Shown: positions 10,908 to 23,310, counted from the stretch's first letter. The stretch is DNA of 64,000 nucleotides from Orbilia blumenaviensis (GCA_036872755.1 JAVHNS010000003.1:3534001-3598000); one strand, 5' to 3'. Notes: generated from the letters alone by a model not told the origin. Translations and numbers: made by a program.

Positions 10908-11987
10908 GCTTCTCTCAAGAACTGTGGGGAGTGAAGGTGTATTATTATATAAAAGGATATAGATTACTCTACGCTCTTCCATTCTTATACATAAAGTTGT
11001 GTTTGTCTGTGCCCATCATACTAGCTCTCCCATCTTGAGATTGTTCAAAAATGCATAGTATCTGTCTATAGATTTACCTAAGTCATGATAAACAGACGCG
11101 CGCGACCAGTTCATTAGCATATAAACATTAGACCTCAGTTGTAATAACTAAAAAGACGCTCTAGAGCCAGACTTTGTATATGTGCTACACAAACAGAACC
11201 TCATACAATTTTGTCGGATTAATTTTCGAACTTCCCTTCCAATGAATTAAGATTCGTATAGGTACGATACAACTTATCTAGCCACCACATGCCACAGCAG
11301 TCTAGAGAATTTTAGGATGCCCTGGCCGCAGCTCAGGACCAGCTAGAGACTAGCACTAAAACCAAATCCAATATTTACGATTTTCCAGCTATCCGTATAT
11401 CGCATATTACGAGATGTTATCCTATTCAGAGTTAGCATGACACCAAAACCGTGCCGGTTGTCTGGTTCAGAACAAATTCAAATGGGTAGGTTTGCACTGA
11501 TATCCCTGCCGAGCCAGCTAGCCTCGTGCAACCAAGCTGGGCCCCACACCATACCTCACTGCATTCCGTCCCTGAAAATCAAAATCAAACCAGATTTCGC
11601 GCCGACACTGGGACATGCGGGCTGGCTGGCAGAAAAAACACACACATGTACATGTCACCCACTCGAATTCATTCTCCATGTTTCTGTATAACTAAGTACT
11701 TACTTAGTAACTATTCAAGTGCTAAGAACGGCACCGCACGCGCACCCCGCCTAAATCTCGAAATCTCTCCAATACCTTGATTCAAATCTTTCACCATCAC
11801 CATTACCATCCCCGCCACCACCAAGGCTTAAGCTTGTCACGCAACAACCTGCTCTCCCGAGGCAATATTTATTTCAGCGAAACGATAGGAGCAAGCTAGC
11901 GCTAGCTAGTCTACAATCAGTCGATCTCCTCAGCTCCGCCACCTGTTACCCCGCAATCCTCTACGCAGAAATTGATCAAATAGCGGC
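10908..11987. other. Intergenic, no supported gene
   Basis: About 1.1 kb between the second J-domain gene and the BTB gene. Small overlapping open frames around 11437-11780 have no recognisable features. The last few hundred bases, rich in CACC and CCATC, probably form the BTB promoter and 5' leader. Confidence 0.5.
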
Positions 11988-12956
11988 ATGTTTGGAGTCA
12001 GGGATAACACACCCTCTGACTGGCTGCCCCCCCCAACTGTCCCCGGCCGACCAACCCTCTTCGACAAGGGCAACGCGAACGATGCGACGAAAGACGAAGA
12101 AAAGTCTGGAATATATGGGCAACAGTCTTTCGAAAGGTAAGCCATCTATATACCCTCCTGATCACCAAAAATCGCATCGTTCAGCTAAATATATGGCAGA
12201 CCTCCGCTGCCTTTTTTGTGGCATCTTGCTAACTGATTGTGAATCAACAAAAGCCTCATCAACGAGATCCGATTCTCAGATGTTAAAGTAATTGTCGGCC
12301 CACAAGAGACAGTCTTCAATCTTCATCGCTGCTTCTTGGCAAATGGCTCCGAATTTTTCAGTCGCGCCACGGATCCGAGATGGAAGGAAGGCAATGACAA
12401 AAAAATCACACTTCCAGAGATCGATCCATCCGCCTTTCGCGCAATTTTGGGCTGGATCTATGGCGCTGGATTCGGCATCCATCTTCACACCGAGTATCTC
12501 GACGAAATCTACAAAGCCATCGACTACTTGCAAATGCCGCGTCTCAAAGAAATTTTCTTCAAACAGTTGATTTGGACTGTCGGACGCAACCAGTCACCAC
12601 CGTTCAAAAAACCTTCAAACCAATGCCCAATCCCGGAGCCCTTCACGTTGCTTGGAAAGCTACTATCGACCGCACCAGAGTCCGACCACCCACCCCTCCA
12701 GCAGTTAGCAACCACCCTCACCAATTCCTTCGATGTCCCCTGGCCCAGTCTCCGTCCCTTCGCGATGCAGGACTCTGAAACGGTTAACGGAAAGGCTTTG
12801 TTCTTCATGCTGGCTTCTGGAATGGATACTAGCAATAACCGCAAACCATTACCGTTTCCAATCACTTCAATACCTTCGACCGGGTCATCCAACCCTGCCA
12901 ATGGATCGAGACCTCGTGGGAACTTTCAGGCTCCGCCACCATTACGTCAACTCTAA
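11988..12956 (+). CDS. BTB/POZ domain protein
   Basis: Two exons, 11988-12136 and 12254-12956 (283 aa), joined by GTAAGC...AAAAG; a GCTAAC branch site lies in the 117-nt intron. The BTB fold starts right after the junction: FSDVKVIVGPQETVFNLHRC, then a segment ending in FFSRA, then LPEIDPSAFRAILGWIYGAG, then a helix ending in LQMPRLKEIFFKQL. These match the usual BTB order (strand-rich start, His in the LHR motif, then the IYG strand-helix end) over about residues 53-165. Fungal proteins of this kind are dimerisation or cullin-3 adaptor modules; the partner is unknown here. The C-terminal 110 residues are Pro/Ser-rich with no second domain. Confidence 0.75.
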
Positions 12957-13658
12957 CTTGGTTTTCTCTCCTTTTTTTTTTCCTCTGAATACTCTATTCA
13001 TCTTTTACTTCCATTAAAACGTCTAGCGCTAATAATGCGCACTAATATCCTTTCTCTGCCCTGTGTTTTTTTCTCTTTTAATGCTCATCAACACAGCTCT
13101 CAATAGAAATTATGGTATTTCTTTACTTTAAAAAAAGGATCCGAATCATTATTATAAGCGTGAACGAAGTAGATGGTTATTATTAAGGTAGAATTAATTA
13201 CATATATTAGGGTGTCAACCAGGGCCGACGGCGGTAGTTCTTTGCTTCAACGAGAACAAAGCGATAAAAACATAAAATAAACACAAAACCAGAATAAAAT
13301 CCAAAAACTTTTATTGTATCGTCATTGCGATATAGATTGCTTTCCCGTCCAGGCCGTTAATATTTTTCAGAAGTATAAAAGGAAACCCAAACAAAGGAGA
13401 GAGAGAGAGAGAGTAGGAAAACCCAAAGCAAAGCAAAGAACTTTTTTATATCCCATTAATTAAACCCCCGCCATTAAGTCCGTTATTTGTCCGCACCGTC
13501 CGATTGCCCTTTTTGAGTGTAGCCGGTAATCCAATTCATCCCAGTAAAAATCAAGAACTTTTGTTTGTTATTAGAGTTGAGTAGTGTAGTTTGGTTTTAA
13601 CGAGTGTAGTTATCGATGTGTATATATATATCGATGGTGGTCGCCATTAAAAGACGGC
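12957..13658. other. Convergent 3' region
   Basis: This gap lies between the stop of the plus-strand BTB gene and the stop of the minus-strand secreted gene. It holds both 3' untranslated regions and a GA microsatellite near 13397-13415. I see no gene. Confidence 0.55.
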
Positions 13659-14231
13659 TTAAGCGGAGTAGCTAGCAGCGCGGCTGTCGGACTCAACAAG
13701 CTTAATCTTGATTGGCATACCAGCAGCAGTGACGCAGCAGCTGCCATCCCACCACATAACATTCCACTGACCCTCGTGCTGCCCTGGGAATGCATACCAT
13801 CGCTGCTCAAAGTTGTAACCGAGGAACTTTCCAGCAGCTGGGGCGATCTTGGTGGATGGTCGGCCGACAGTGAAAGTCCATCCGCCAGTCATAACATTGT
13901 CGCCGTATTGCTTGCCAGATCGCTCGGGATCGGAGAGGAAGGCGAAGTGGAGAGCGTGACCGCCGACGAGAACGGCTGGAGTGTCGATGATGCCAACTGG
14001 GTAACCGTGCAGAGCCCAGGCGAAGGCATTGTCGCTACCTGTAGCAAAGAAGCGAACTGCGTTTCCGGTTTCTGGTTTGCCCAACTTGACGAGTGGGCCG
14101 TCGAGAGAAAGAGGCATGCCGTGGAACGGTTGTCCTGGAGCGACGGCTTCAAGAGTGAAGCTTGGAACAGCAGCGACTGCAGCCATGGCAGTGGAGACGA
14201 GGGCAGAGATGGTAACGAAGACCTTCATCAT
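13659..14231 (-). CDS. Small secreted protein of unknown function
   Basis: This single-exon frame encodes 190 aa from the Met-Met pair at 14231 (14228 is equally possible). I place the start there because a clean signal peptide follows (KVFVTISALVSTAMAAVAA); the open frame upstream is polar and probably untranslated leader. The mature protein is Gly/Trp-rich with segments such as FAWALHGYPVGIID and a Cys pair in WWDGSCCVTAAG near the end. The size, all-beta look and extracellular signal recall small fungal cell-wall proteins, but I cannot assign a family. The 5' region overlaps no other gene. Confidence 0.65.
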   Translation of the reverse strand: MMKVFVTISALVSTAMAAVAAVPSFTLEAVAPGQPFHGMPLSLDGPLVKLGKPETGNAVRFFATGSDNAFAWALHGYPVGIIDTPAVLVGGHALHFAFLSDPERSGKQYGDNVMTGGWTFTVGRPSTKIAPAAGKFLGYNFEQRWYAFPGQHEGQWNVMWWDGSCCVTAAGMPIKIKLVESDSRAASYSA

Positions 14232-17200
14232 TTTGTCGGATTGGATTGTTGCTTTAAGTAGTATTTGTTTTTTGCTCGAGAATCGAGAAGGGGTGGATGT
14301 TTGAGATTTGAGTAGTGTTGATAATATAAAGGAAGGCAAAAGCCAGGCGTTTATTTATGGAATTGAGGATGTTAATTAAGCTCGAAGCTTTGAAAGATGT
14401 GATACTGTTGTGTGATGATTGAATGATGTTCTGAGAATGGAAGTATAATCGAGATGGGATCCAAACCTCTTTTATAGACATATCCCGCGCGACCAAAATC
14501 ACAATGATGCATTGATGTCAGACTTAGCTCCAATTGGATCGGGATGCATGAAAATTTTCGCCTCCGAGCTTCTCCATACTCTCAAAGTCGAGATCAGGAG
14601 AGAACTCAACTGGGCTTTTTCCCGATCCCGACGCTAGAGACCCTTATCCTAGCCCTGGTGCCTTCCCCCCCTAGTTATCCGGATTTGCCCTTTTCTTTAC
14701 AAGGGACACCCCTTTTCAATCTCGGTATTCGTAGTGAGACTAGGCGATAGCCTGATAGAGTAGAGAGGATCACTATCGATATACCCTTGTAAGTAAATTT
14801 TTATTTTTGACACTAAATATACTTCGCCCTGCGTTAGCGAGGAAGCAACTTCCCTTAGGGGTATGCCCAGTAGCCTTAACGGGTTTATGGCATATTGAAG
14901 AGATTTTTTTTTTTCACTCGCAGCAAATACTGTGCTACAACAGAGAAGCCGACGATATCCTCATCGCCGACCCAAGGTTCACCGCTGCCTTATGCATTAG
15001 TCGGGCCCGGTCTGCAAAATACCAGAAATTTCTGGATATCTTGGCCAGAGCTCAGCTCAGCTTAGGTCCTCCGTTCTTGTTCAGTAAAAAAAATATTTTT
15101 TCTCATGATTTCTCAGCTGTAGTAGTTTTTGCTTCTAGATGAACCGGTCGTAAGTACTTGAACACAGCTTTACATGGATCTATACATTGACCTTTACAAT
15201 GCAATGGTAGGGTGTCGATTGCTGTCTACATACGTGCTCACTCATGAAGATCATTTGAATAACAAGTCTCGCTCCGATCAGACTATACTGCGAAGCAGAC
15301 GTAGATATCGTCATGTAATTCCGATACCAGTGTCACATTCTCAAGATCTCATGATGTATATCAGTGCGTATCTCCAATCGTGATGATCGATCCTGTACAA
15401 AGTCACGCCTCGCCATGTATACCAGTTAACGGGAGAAGTCGGTTGACCTACACACTGACGGTCCGTGTGCGTGTGCACGGTATATTGACATCACCCCAAC
15501 ATGTACCCCAAGTCTCACATACCCGTCTTCTAGAATTCTTGGAAGTGGCAAGACAAAGAAGCCACCCGGCTTGTCACTCTACTATCAAAGACATCGAATT
15601 GTAAATCCCAGCTGAGCTGAGAAGCAGGTTTTTCATCCTCAAGTTCTCGTTGGATAGTCGGGAGAAAAAAACATTAACACAGTACAGTCTCCGGACTAAC
15701 ACGTCTGCCCCCCTAGTAGTATCTGCGGTCCTCTCACCTCTAATGGCAGCTCATATATGTTATTAACCTTCACTGCACGTCTTGGCAGCTCATTTTCACA
15801 TGGATTAAGCCAGAGGGCCTGCCGGTTTAAACAACGCACTTTTCCCAACATGTCGTTCACGCCTACCCCATTCGGAAAGGCGGATAGAGTCAGTGAAGGC
15901 TCAGGCTACAAATCGAATCTGCCACCTATAGCCGATAGAAAGGCCGGCTCCTGCACCCCCAATAGGTAATTCTTCTCTTTTTTTCTAATTTCGTTTTCGT
16001 AGGTGGTAGGATCCAGAAGTATCCATTGGGCTCGTGGATTCAGAACTCGGGATGGGAAAATTTTTGTTGCAGAGTTTTTTTCCCTCTCTTCGGCCGTGTC
16101 TTTGTTGAACATTGGGGCTCCTCCAACTGGACTTGGAAGCCGTAGCTAGCTGTGAGCGGGAAGACAAGGAAGCTTAAGGTTATCACGATATACGTACACG
16201 CGGGCCGGATAGGATCCAACGGAGTTCGAGTCAGTCCCCTCACAATATCTAGCGGTACAACTGCGACTCACTTGGACCCTTGCTCCCGTTTCTCGTTTAT
16301 GTCACTTCCTTCGAGGAAGTAGTTAGTGCAACGAATATCAAATCTTTGATATGGCGTGTGATCGAACGATTTGACAGCAGCAAATCATATTATATCATCA
16401 TCAAAAGCGACGACGCGCTGTCAATGTAAAGTCGACGTTGTGTACTACAAGGCTCCAGCCGCTATTCTAGATACAGATCGCCGAAGACTGCTAGACTATG
16501 ACTTCGAGCCTTCGTCATTGAGATGTGCGACCCTTTCCTTAACTATAGCATACTATGATGAAGTTGGGCTTAGCGGATGAACATATCCCTTGAAATGGCG
16601 AAGCCCATATGTCGTCTTCGCTACGAGAGGGATCGGCGGAGAGCTTAATTAAAAACCTGCATGCTTGGTCTAGACGCCATGGTCGGCTTTTGGCCATCGC
16701 CGCCTCCCGATCCGGTGTATACTCGCCGTAACATGTCATTCGAATATTCCGACATTCGTCGAGCAATTTACTGGCCTAAAACGAAGTTTATAGGTCAGAA
16801 GCTAGCATTTGAAGCTAGGATGGCATCTAGTCATGTAATTATGGCCGCTGGCGTTAGATCAACTTTGTTTTTATACATGCTTAAATGCGAAGATCATATG
16901 TGGCCTCATGATCATTGGAATAGATCAGACTTCGAATTCGACGACATGACCGCCCTGCGCTGCAGACCGACCCTGCCTTCATTATTATCATGATATATAC
17001 ATATCATCACTATGAGGTAACCTATGTAACGGAGTGGCATGTTGACAATCGGATCCCACTGCATCCTAGACGGCCAGGCTTAAAGGCCAGCTCAGTAACG
17101 CGCAAAGTATCATATAGAATATGTGCATAATATACCCCCCTGGTTTCGATATTTCCAACTTGTATCATTGACGTCGTAGTCATAACTGGTGAGATGGCTG

Positions 17201-17296
17201 CCGTAGCTTTCTGTGAACTAGCTACCGGAAGAAACTGGTTAACCCCGAAGAAGGTCCATTCAAAGGTCCTTGCCATGACTTAATACTACTTTGACC

Positions 17297-17706
17297 TTAA
17301 TGAGATATCGATGCTGCCACGATACCATAACTTTTGAACCTAGAGCAAACAGAGAGGAAACTACACACCATTAAAAGCCTTACCAACTTTTCAACCTACA
17401 GTCCCAGCTCCCGATTAATATGCCAGAACCAGTTAGAAATTCTCCAGCATGCAGCTGTGCCACGTCGATCACATGATCGGGAAAATGGACTGTGGTTTCG
17501 CCTCTAGAGGTGGCGCAAACCAGCATGATATCGGAATGATATACCAGAAGTTCCAGGCACCAAGTTTTGTCCGCGGAGGTATTCAGCTGCGCGGATGGGT
17601 GGATTACAGTGTGTCCGAAGCGGGAAAACGGACGGCTGACCGGGTATACCGAAGCTCGAACGAAGACCAGGGAAGGCAGGCCTGCAGCTAGGGCCTGAAC
17701 CAACAT
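17297..17706 (-). CDS. Weakly supported small hypothetical protein
   Basis: A possible two-exon gene, 17706-17384 and 17339-17297 (121 aa). The donor is GTAAGG and the acceptor CTCTAG, in phase 2 and closing in frame. The N-terminus is hydrophobic (MLVQALAAGLPSLVFV), which could be a signal peptide. There is no recognisable domain and no neighbour that supports it, so it may be a chance frame. Confidence 0.22.
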
Positions 17707-18141
17707 TGCATTAACAACACTAGAAGCAACCAATTAATCCGAATGTTGGCTTCTAATTATCATGAAGGATACCTATGCAATGACCGAATGCGAGGAGTTC
17801 GTCTCATTAGATGAAAGGAATCGGTGTCGCCGGGCTTTGAAGCTGAGTGAGGAGCCCTGACATCGTGGTACAGTCGAATTAGAGGAACATGACACGAAAC
17901 TGAAGATGCATGATGTCAACCCCTAATCGCGAATATTTCAATGGCAGTGTGCTTGTCGTATATTTATGCATGTAATTCAACAGACCAATAATTTAGCTGA
18001 GGATGCGCCCATCAGCTCCAGTCGATCAGGCTAACTAAGTGCCACCCCCCTCGAGTCTAATCCTGCCCACAGAGCTAGCATGCATGGCTACGGCGTTGCG
18101 AGGACTCACTAGCAGGCCCCAGCTGGGGTTGGAGATACCAG

Positions 18142-18172
18142 CCACACACACACACACACACCACACCACACC
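18142..18172. repeat. CA/CACAC microsatellite
   Basis: A run of CA dinucleotides followed by CCACA units, about 500 bases upstream of the AT-hook gene. Confidence 0.85.
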
Positions 18173-18404
18173 AGCCACTTGACGGGCTGGTGTGCCTCAT
18201 CCCGCGTTGGCCGACTTCAAAAAAGTCGTGAACAAAGAACATGAGATCAAATCGATGGCGCAGAGAGAAAAAATCGAAGAAAATAGCAAAAAATCAGCTG
18301 AAAGCAGCACTCAACGCGGTGGTTTCAGGCTTTCGTCAGGGGAGCGTTTGTAGTTGGTTGTGGGAATTCTCCCTTTTTTCCCAATTTTTCTTTTTGACAC
18401 GCTC

Positions 18405-18407
<3 letters not shown>

Positions 18408-18439
<32 letters not shown>
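18408..18439. repeat. Poly-T tract (about 32 T)
   Basis: An uninterrupted T run inside a pyrimidine-rich stretch, about 225 bases before the AT-hook start. It is probably part of the promoter or 5' leader; poly(dA:dT) tracts are known to exclude nucleosomes. Confidence 0.8.
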
Positions 18440-18441
<2 letters not shown>

Positions 18442-18663
18442 TTCTTATTTTTCCAGCCTGTGCCCACCAAATCTCGCACCCTTTTCATTCTCCTTTTCCC
18501 CTTTCAAAATTCACAGAAAATTCAATTCTCCTCGCAAACCTCCAAAAATTCATCCAAGTCGAAGTTCAGACGCGTAACTTTTCGTATCGATCCCAGTTTT
18601 GCCCGTTTTCCATCGAGATATCATATCCGCCGTCGAAATAGCTCAGCCTGTCCTCCGAAAACC

Positions 18664-19583
18664 ATGGCTGCCTCCAAGCTCGGGAATCTAGGTGAGTTTC
18701 GCGTTCTCCCAAACGGACCAAAACCCAAGCAAAACCACACCAATCGCGTAATCCCTCCTGCTATACTATGCTGTGCTGTGCTCTACTCCTCCCCACAAAA
18801 TATAAATAAAGATGGAACCAACTACCACTTAGTTTAAACATCAAGAGGGATATCGATCATGACAGAAACAAGAAACAAGAAATAATAGAAGCTTCTTGTA
18901 CATGTTCGAAGGAGAATTTCTAAAAAAAAAAAAACAAAGCAAAAAAAAAAAACAAAAAAAACAACGGCATTCCCTTCTCTCGAGCTAAGCTGACGTGTTG
19001 TCCTCGTCATCGGCTACTCGTCCGTGGGTTTTGTCGATAATTCTTCTCTTAAACAGCCGGCTTTGCATCTGCAGCCTTCAAGTCCGCTACTTCTGCTTTT
19101 GCTTCTCCAACAAAAAATGACGCGCCTGCTGATATCAAGTCCTCATCTTCTCCTGCTCCAGACGTAGATAAGGCTGCCGACAAGGCTACCGATTCTAAAA
19201 CCGACACCTCCGGTGATGCTGCTCCCGTTAAGCGCGGTCGCGGTAGGCCACCAAAGCCAGGCGGCCCTGCCCCAAAGAAGCCAGTAGTCTTGACCGCCTC
19301 TGGTGAACCCAGAAAGAGAGGTCGTCCACGCAAGGAGGAGGGTGCTGAGCCTAAGGCTAAGGTCGCAAAGACCACCAAGACCACCTCTCCCGCCGGTGAG
19401 AAACGCGGTAGGAAGAAGAAGGAAGAGGCTCCCGCCCCTAAGAAGGCTGCCCCAAAGAAGGCCGCTTCAACCTCGAGGCGTGGAAAGAAGGAGGAGAAAG
19501 AGCCGGAGCCAGAGCCAGAGCTAGAGGATGAGGATGCTGAGGATGATGGCGATGATGTTGAGGACGATGACGAGGAAGATTAA
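18664..19583 (+). CDS. AT-hook DNA-binding protein (HMGA-like)
   Basis: Two exons, 18664-18691 and 19057-19583 (184 aa). The first exon is only 28 nt (MAASKLGNL plus one base) and the intron is 365 nt (GTGAGT to AAACAG), with A-rich tracts inside it. The protein has two canonical AT-hooks (KRGRGRPPKPGG near residue 70 and RKRGRPRKEEG near residue 100) and a third basic KRGRKKK. Ala/Pro/Lys repeats like those of linker histones follow, then a strongly acidic tail of Glu and Asp. AT-hooks bind the minor groove of AT-rich DNA, so a chromatin role in the nucleus is expected. The start follows a typical CCAAAACCATGG context. Low sequence complexity makes the exact orthologue uncertain. Confidence 0.85.
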
Positions 19584-19983
19584 ACCCTTGTTTTACTACA
19601 ATGATGCCATCTAATTGGGCTCATGGGCAGCGGCTAGGGAACATCAGCGGATTATGTAATATGTCGTTTTGCCTTTCTCTTTTTCTTTTACTTTTTTTTT
19701 GTTGTGGTTCACCCAGTACTGCATCTATCCATACCGGCGCTTTTTGGGAAGGTAAATTATCAAGCACTTGTCTGGAGATTCGCATGCGCCTTCGTCTAGG
19801 TGTCATTGATACGTTGTTTTCGTTTCTATGTACTTATCAATCGGTGTCCTACACATAATGAACTCGATCCTAGACCACTCCTACAGCTATGCCTACTCCT
19901 ACCGCAATCGCTTCAAGTAATCCTTACTCGATCCTACCATACACCATTAGCTGCACCCCTGCATGCAATTCTTGTAGGTCAAC
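19584..19983. other. Convergent 3' region
   Basis: 400 bases between the stop of the plus-strand AT-hook gene and the stop of the minus-strand secreted gene. I see only untranslated sequence. Confidence 0.55.
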
Positions 19984-20881
19984 TTACTTCACTTTCTTAT
20001 TAGTAGGCTCTGGATAACCCAAGAGGTATACATCCACCGGTTCACACATACTATCCGGCTGCAGATCATCCAGATTCAAAGTTGACCCGCTGAAACCCCA
20101 GTGAGCAGGATTCTGCTTCCCTTCCAATTCTGCATCCTCAGTCCAGTTGTCGAAATCCCTATTCTTTATACACACTGCGGGAATCATAGTCAGCCGTCAC
20201 CTTCGCCCATAAGCGTACAGGCAAGAGCGTGCTTTCTATCTTACTATGGAACTTCGGCGGTCCCCATTGCCCGGGCGCCGTCATTGGAATCTGATCAAGC
20301 GGTGGAAGAATGACAGACTCCGTAACGAAATCATTATCGAACTTCACCGGTTTAGGGTTCTTCTGAATGCGGAACCTATCCACCGCGTGTCAGTTCCACA
20401 CTCCCACTCACCCCAACCAGCAAACGCTATAGCGCTTCTTACCCAGCATTATTATACCCATCAGTTCTATACATACTCTTCACATCCACCCACCTCACCG
20501 ATGAACTACCACCAGCAAGCCGCTCATAAGCAACCCATCCCTGAGGCTCCGATGCATCGAGCCAGTGAGATGCAATCACTATCGTTCCAGGCTTGGTTGG
20601 TGAATCAGCGATAACCCATTTCCTCCGACCGGTGGGGTCCATGCTTATCATGGTTTTGTCATGGATTGTTACGGAGTGGGCTTCGTATTCGAAGGTGGCT
20701 GGATTTATTATGACTATGGGTGAGTTTTTGGCTATATCAGTGAGGTGGGTCAGGTGGGTGGCTTACCGTAGTATTCTCCGAGAGCTTTGTTTTGAGGCTT
20801 GATTCCGATGAAAGCCGTTACTTCTATACCTGCAGCGACGGTGCAGAGGCTAAGAAGCCCGAAGAGTTTTGAATAAATCAT
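19984..20881 (-). CDS. Orphan secreted protein
   Basis: Four exons, 20881-20767, 20713-20443, 20375-20245 and 20174-19984 (235 aa), with donors GTAAGC, GTAAGA and GTAAGA and in-frame joins throughout. The N-terminus is a signal peptide (MIYSKLFGLLSLCTVAAGIEV). The mature protein is rich in Trp, Asp and Pro, with segments such as GTIVIASHWLDASEPQGWVA and ALGEYYVIINPATFEYEAHS, and two Cys in the C-terminal part (HMCIKNR and DSMCEPVD) that could form a disulphide. The last intron (70 nt, ending TTCCCGCAG) is needed to bypass a stop in the preceding frame. I recognise no family. It could be an effector-type or cell-surface protein, but nothing in the sequence proves that. Confidence 0.6.
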
Positions 20882-22950
20882 TTCACTGTAAGGAGTGTTG
20901 GAGGGATAATTTAACGAACATCTATACTTTAAAGCGCTGGAACGTTGTGATAAATTACGGAACCATCTAGATATCACAAAAGATATATTTTGCAAGTATT
21001 TCAGTAGGACATAAACTTTTCAATTGCTATCACGGCGAGATTTCCAAAGTACAGGGAGGAAACATTGCCAATCCAATGGTCACAATATCTTACCCCAACG
21101 GAAACCATCAGAAGAGGAAGGCTACCAGAGATGTTAGCTATACTGCAGCAAACCATACTCTTCTAGAAGCATTTGGCCATTCTATTGATGCTATGAAGCT
21201 CGAAATGAGCGTATTTTTCAATATCTAGAAACTAGCCGTTGCCTGTATATAGATATGCGTTGACTCTGTTGGGAAGAGTAGTTTTTCTAAGCCAAGAGTT
21301 GGCCAACCCTTCAATGTGGAGCAGGATTTCATTTGAAGTTAGCCCATTATCACTAATGAAGAAATCTTGCATATTGCGGTTAGCGGACGTCACGAGAACA
21401 TATTTTCCGTCAAATACCAAAATCTTTGAGTTTTCCGTCCATCGGCTCGAGCTCAATCAGCTCAACTCCAAAAATCCAATTCCTTATGGCAGCAAGCCCC
21501 TCCCGATTACAAATTTGAAAGGCGGAGGATCGACTCGACCAACAATATCCATCGAATGACAATAAAAGCGGGACGAGCAACTCTGCGTCTTATTGCGGAG
21601 GTCGCGGGTGGTTGGATTTCTTGTTCTGCGCACACACCGATATGATATCGGCGCTCACAATTGTACAATACCCTCTAATCGATAGCGCATATGCGTCCTA
21701 TGAAATTCCATGATGCTAGACATTTCGGGTCAGTCCCATCATATGATCAAACATCGACACACCCTCATCTCAAAGAAACCTTCAATTGCAATTAATATTG
21801 TGAGACAGTTCAATGCAAGATGCAGCCTACCACCCACCACGTTGTGGGTGGTTGGCCTTATTTTCCTCCAACGCAAAAGCCATCCTTCATTTTACAACGC
21901 TGCAGAAATCTTGCATGATCCAGGGGCCCCACCTTTTTGATTTAGTGAAACGAAGCCCCCCGCTCGTGGATGCAGCCCAAACAGGACACAATTGGGAAAT
22001 AAAAGCTTGTCAGAATGTATACTCTGTAGCTGTCGGCCGGAGTTTAAAGACGGCACAACTAAAGTTTTTGCGATGCTCTGATGACCGATGAAAGATACGG
22101 TCCATGAGTCAATCGACTTGCGGAACTATCATATTCGCAAGGGTTCGACCCTTGTTAGCATTGGTCGAGAGTCACCTCTCTCGTTGTGTTCGTCGCATTT
22201 TTTTCTTTAACTACAAAAATTTTTCTCCCACCTCCGGCATCTTCGGCGGCTCCATATTAAGTTCAGCAAGACAAAGTCTGTGCGGTCATCGACAACCTGT
22301 TGCAACCACAACTTTTGGATGACCAAAATGATACCTAGCAGCCTCTATTAATGCAGCTCTTTTTGAAGGAAGTTTTAACTATTTGCAGCATACTAACAGC
22401 ATGGGGATGAGTCAGCCGCCCGTATCTCATTGGTGCCGGCGATCTGCACCACGCAGGAGCCCGCAGCTCGGGTCAAGGTTTACCGTTGTCGGAAGCCTCA
22501 TGGCGCTGCATGGGGGACCCACGCTGTGGAGTCAACGAGGCTCCGTTTTTACGTTTTACCACCAATCCATCCAATCCGATGATGTTTGCTCTAAAACTCC
22601 TTTGCATGAGGCATATAGTACGATCGGGGCTTTTTTTTTTACTCGTCTCTTAAGCTTAACCTAGCTTGAGGAGCTTGCAGGATGGCGTTTGAAGGGGAAG
22701 AAAAAGATTCTATATAAAGATGTGGTGGTGTATGCGTTGTTGATTTTTGACAATTCACTGCTATCGATCTGTTAGTGTCCAGCCTTCTGAAGCTACTATT
22801 AAAGCTACCGCGAATCTGCTAGAGCTATCTCAAAGTTGTTTCTGTTCAGTATCTTCTTATCTTAAGCTCAAGCTCCCCTTTTTCGAAAACCTCCAAAATA
22901 AGAAGCATAGCCATCAACCCATCTTCTCCAACACAAACCCCTCCTCCAAA
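20882..22950. other. Gene-poor stretch with one protein-like fragment
   Basis: About 2 kb. A minus-strand open frame at 21232-21450 reads like real protein (for example KILVFDGKYVLVTSANRN) but has no good start. A short frame starting at an ATG near 21557 precedes it out of phase, so this may be a decayed gene or an unresolved multi-exon gene. A perfect palindrome, CAAGGGTTCGACCCTTG, lies near 22136. The rest shows nothing; its end is the promoter of the membrane-protein gene. Confidence 0.4.
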
Positions 22951-23310
22951 ATGACACAAATATCCCAACCAAGCGGCCAAGTAGCCCCACACCCTTCAAG
23001 ACTCTCGGTCGAGACAGCTGTCAGTGTCGATGTCGAGAAGTCTCGTATATCAGTAGACTCCGATGAAGCTACCGTTCAAATCCCATTCACAAAAAGACGA
23101 ACATCTCGAAAACTCTTCTGCGCTGTTCTTCTGATTGCCAACTTCATATTCCTGGCTCTGGCTATTGGTCTTGCTGTTGGATTGAGCTTGCGGTTACGAA
23201 ATCCAAGCACTGATCCGTCATCATCGACTTCTACTCCCTCGTCGTCGACGGTGGCTGGTGCTGAAAGCACTTCGCAAGGTGGCGGTGGTGGTTCCAATCG
23301 ACATTATTAA
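22951..23310 (+). CDS. Small single-pass membrane protein
   Basis: A single exon encoding 119 aa. I start at the Met at 22951 (CCAAAATGACAC context) rather than further upstream, because the open frame before it reads like 5' leader. Residues 1-48 are Ser/Thr/Val-rich and end in a basic patch (TKRRTSRK). A membrane helix of about 23 residues follows (LFCAVLLIANFIFLALAIGL and onward), then RLRN and a short Ser/Thr/Gly tail (SSSTSTPSSSTV). The basic patch just before the helix suggests a cytosolic N-terminus and an external Ser-rich tail, like fungal wall-sensor or stub proteins. No family is assigned. Confidence 0.55.
   Translation: MTQISQPSGQVAPHPSRLSVETAVSVDVEKSRISVDSDEATVQIPFTKRRTSRKLFCAVLLIANFIFLALAIGLAVGLSLRLRNPSTDPSSSTSTPSSSTVAGAESTSQGGGGGSNRHY

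Larger units (their letters stand above)
14232..18663. other. Long gene-poor stretch
   Basis: About 4.4 kb with normal base composition and no strong gene. Open frames here (for example 16661-16993 plus) lack domains, signals and splice partners. The only candidate I keep is a weak minus-strand model at 17297-17706. A CA repeat and a long poly-T tract lie just before the AT-hook gene. Confidence 0.45.

Noticed and set aside
13776..14261. 161-codon plus-strand open frame
   Set aside because: Antisense to the small secreted protein gene; no independent coding features.
15850..16140. Possible two-exon small gene with a 37-nt intron (GTAATT to TTCGTAG, CTAAT branch)
   Set aside because: Splicing puts the second part out of frame and gives an immediate stop; the intron is also shorter than usual.
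22125..22160. GGGTTCGACCC looked like a tRNA B box
   Set aside because: It is part of a perfect palindrome (CAAGGGTTCGACCCTTG). No A box, acceptor stem or anticodon arm can be folded upstream.
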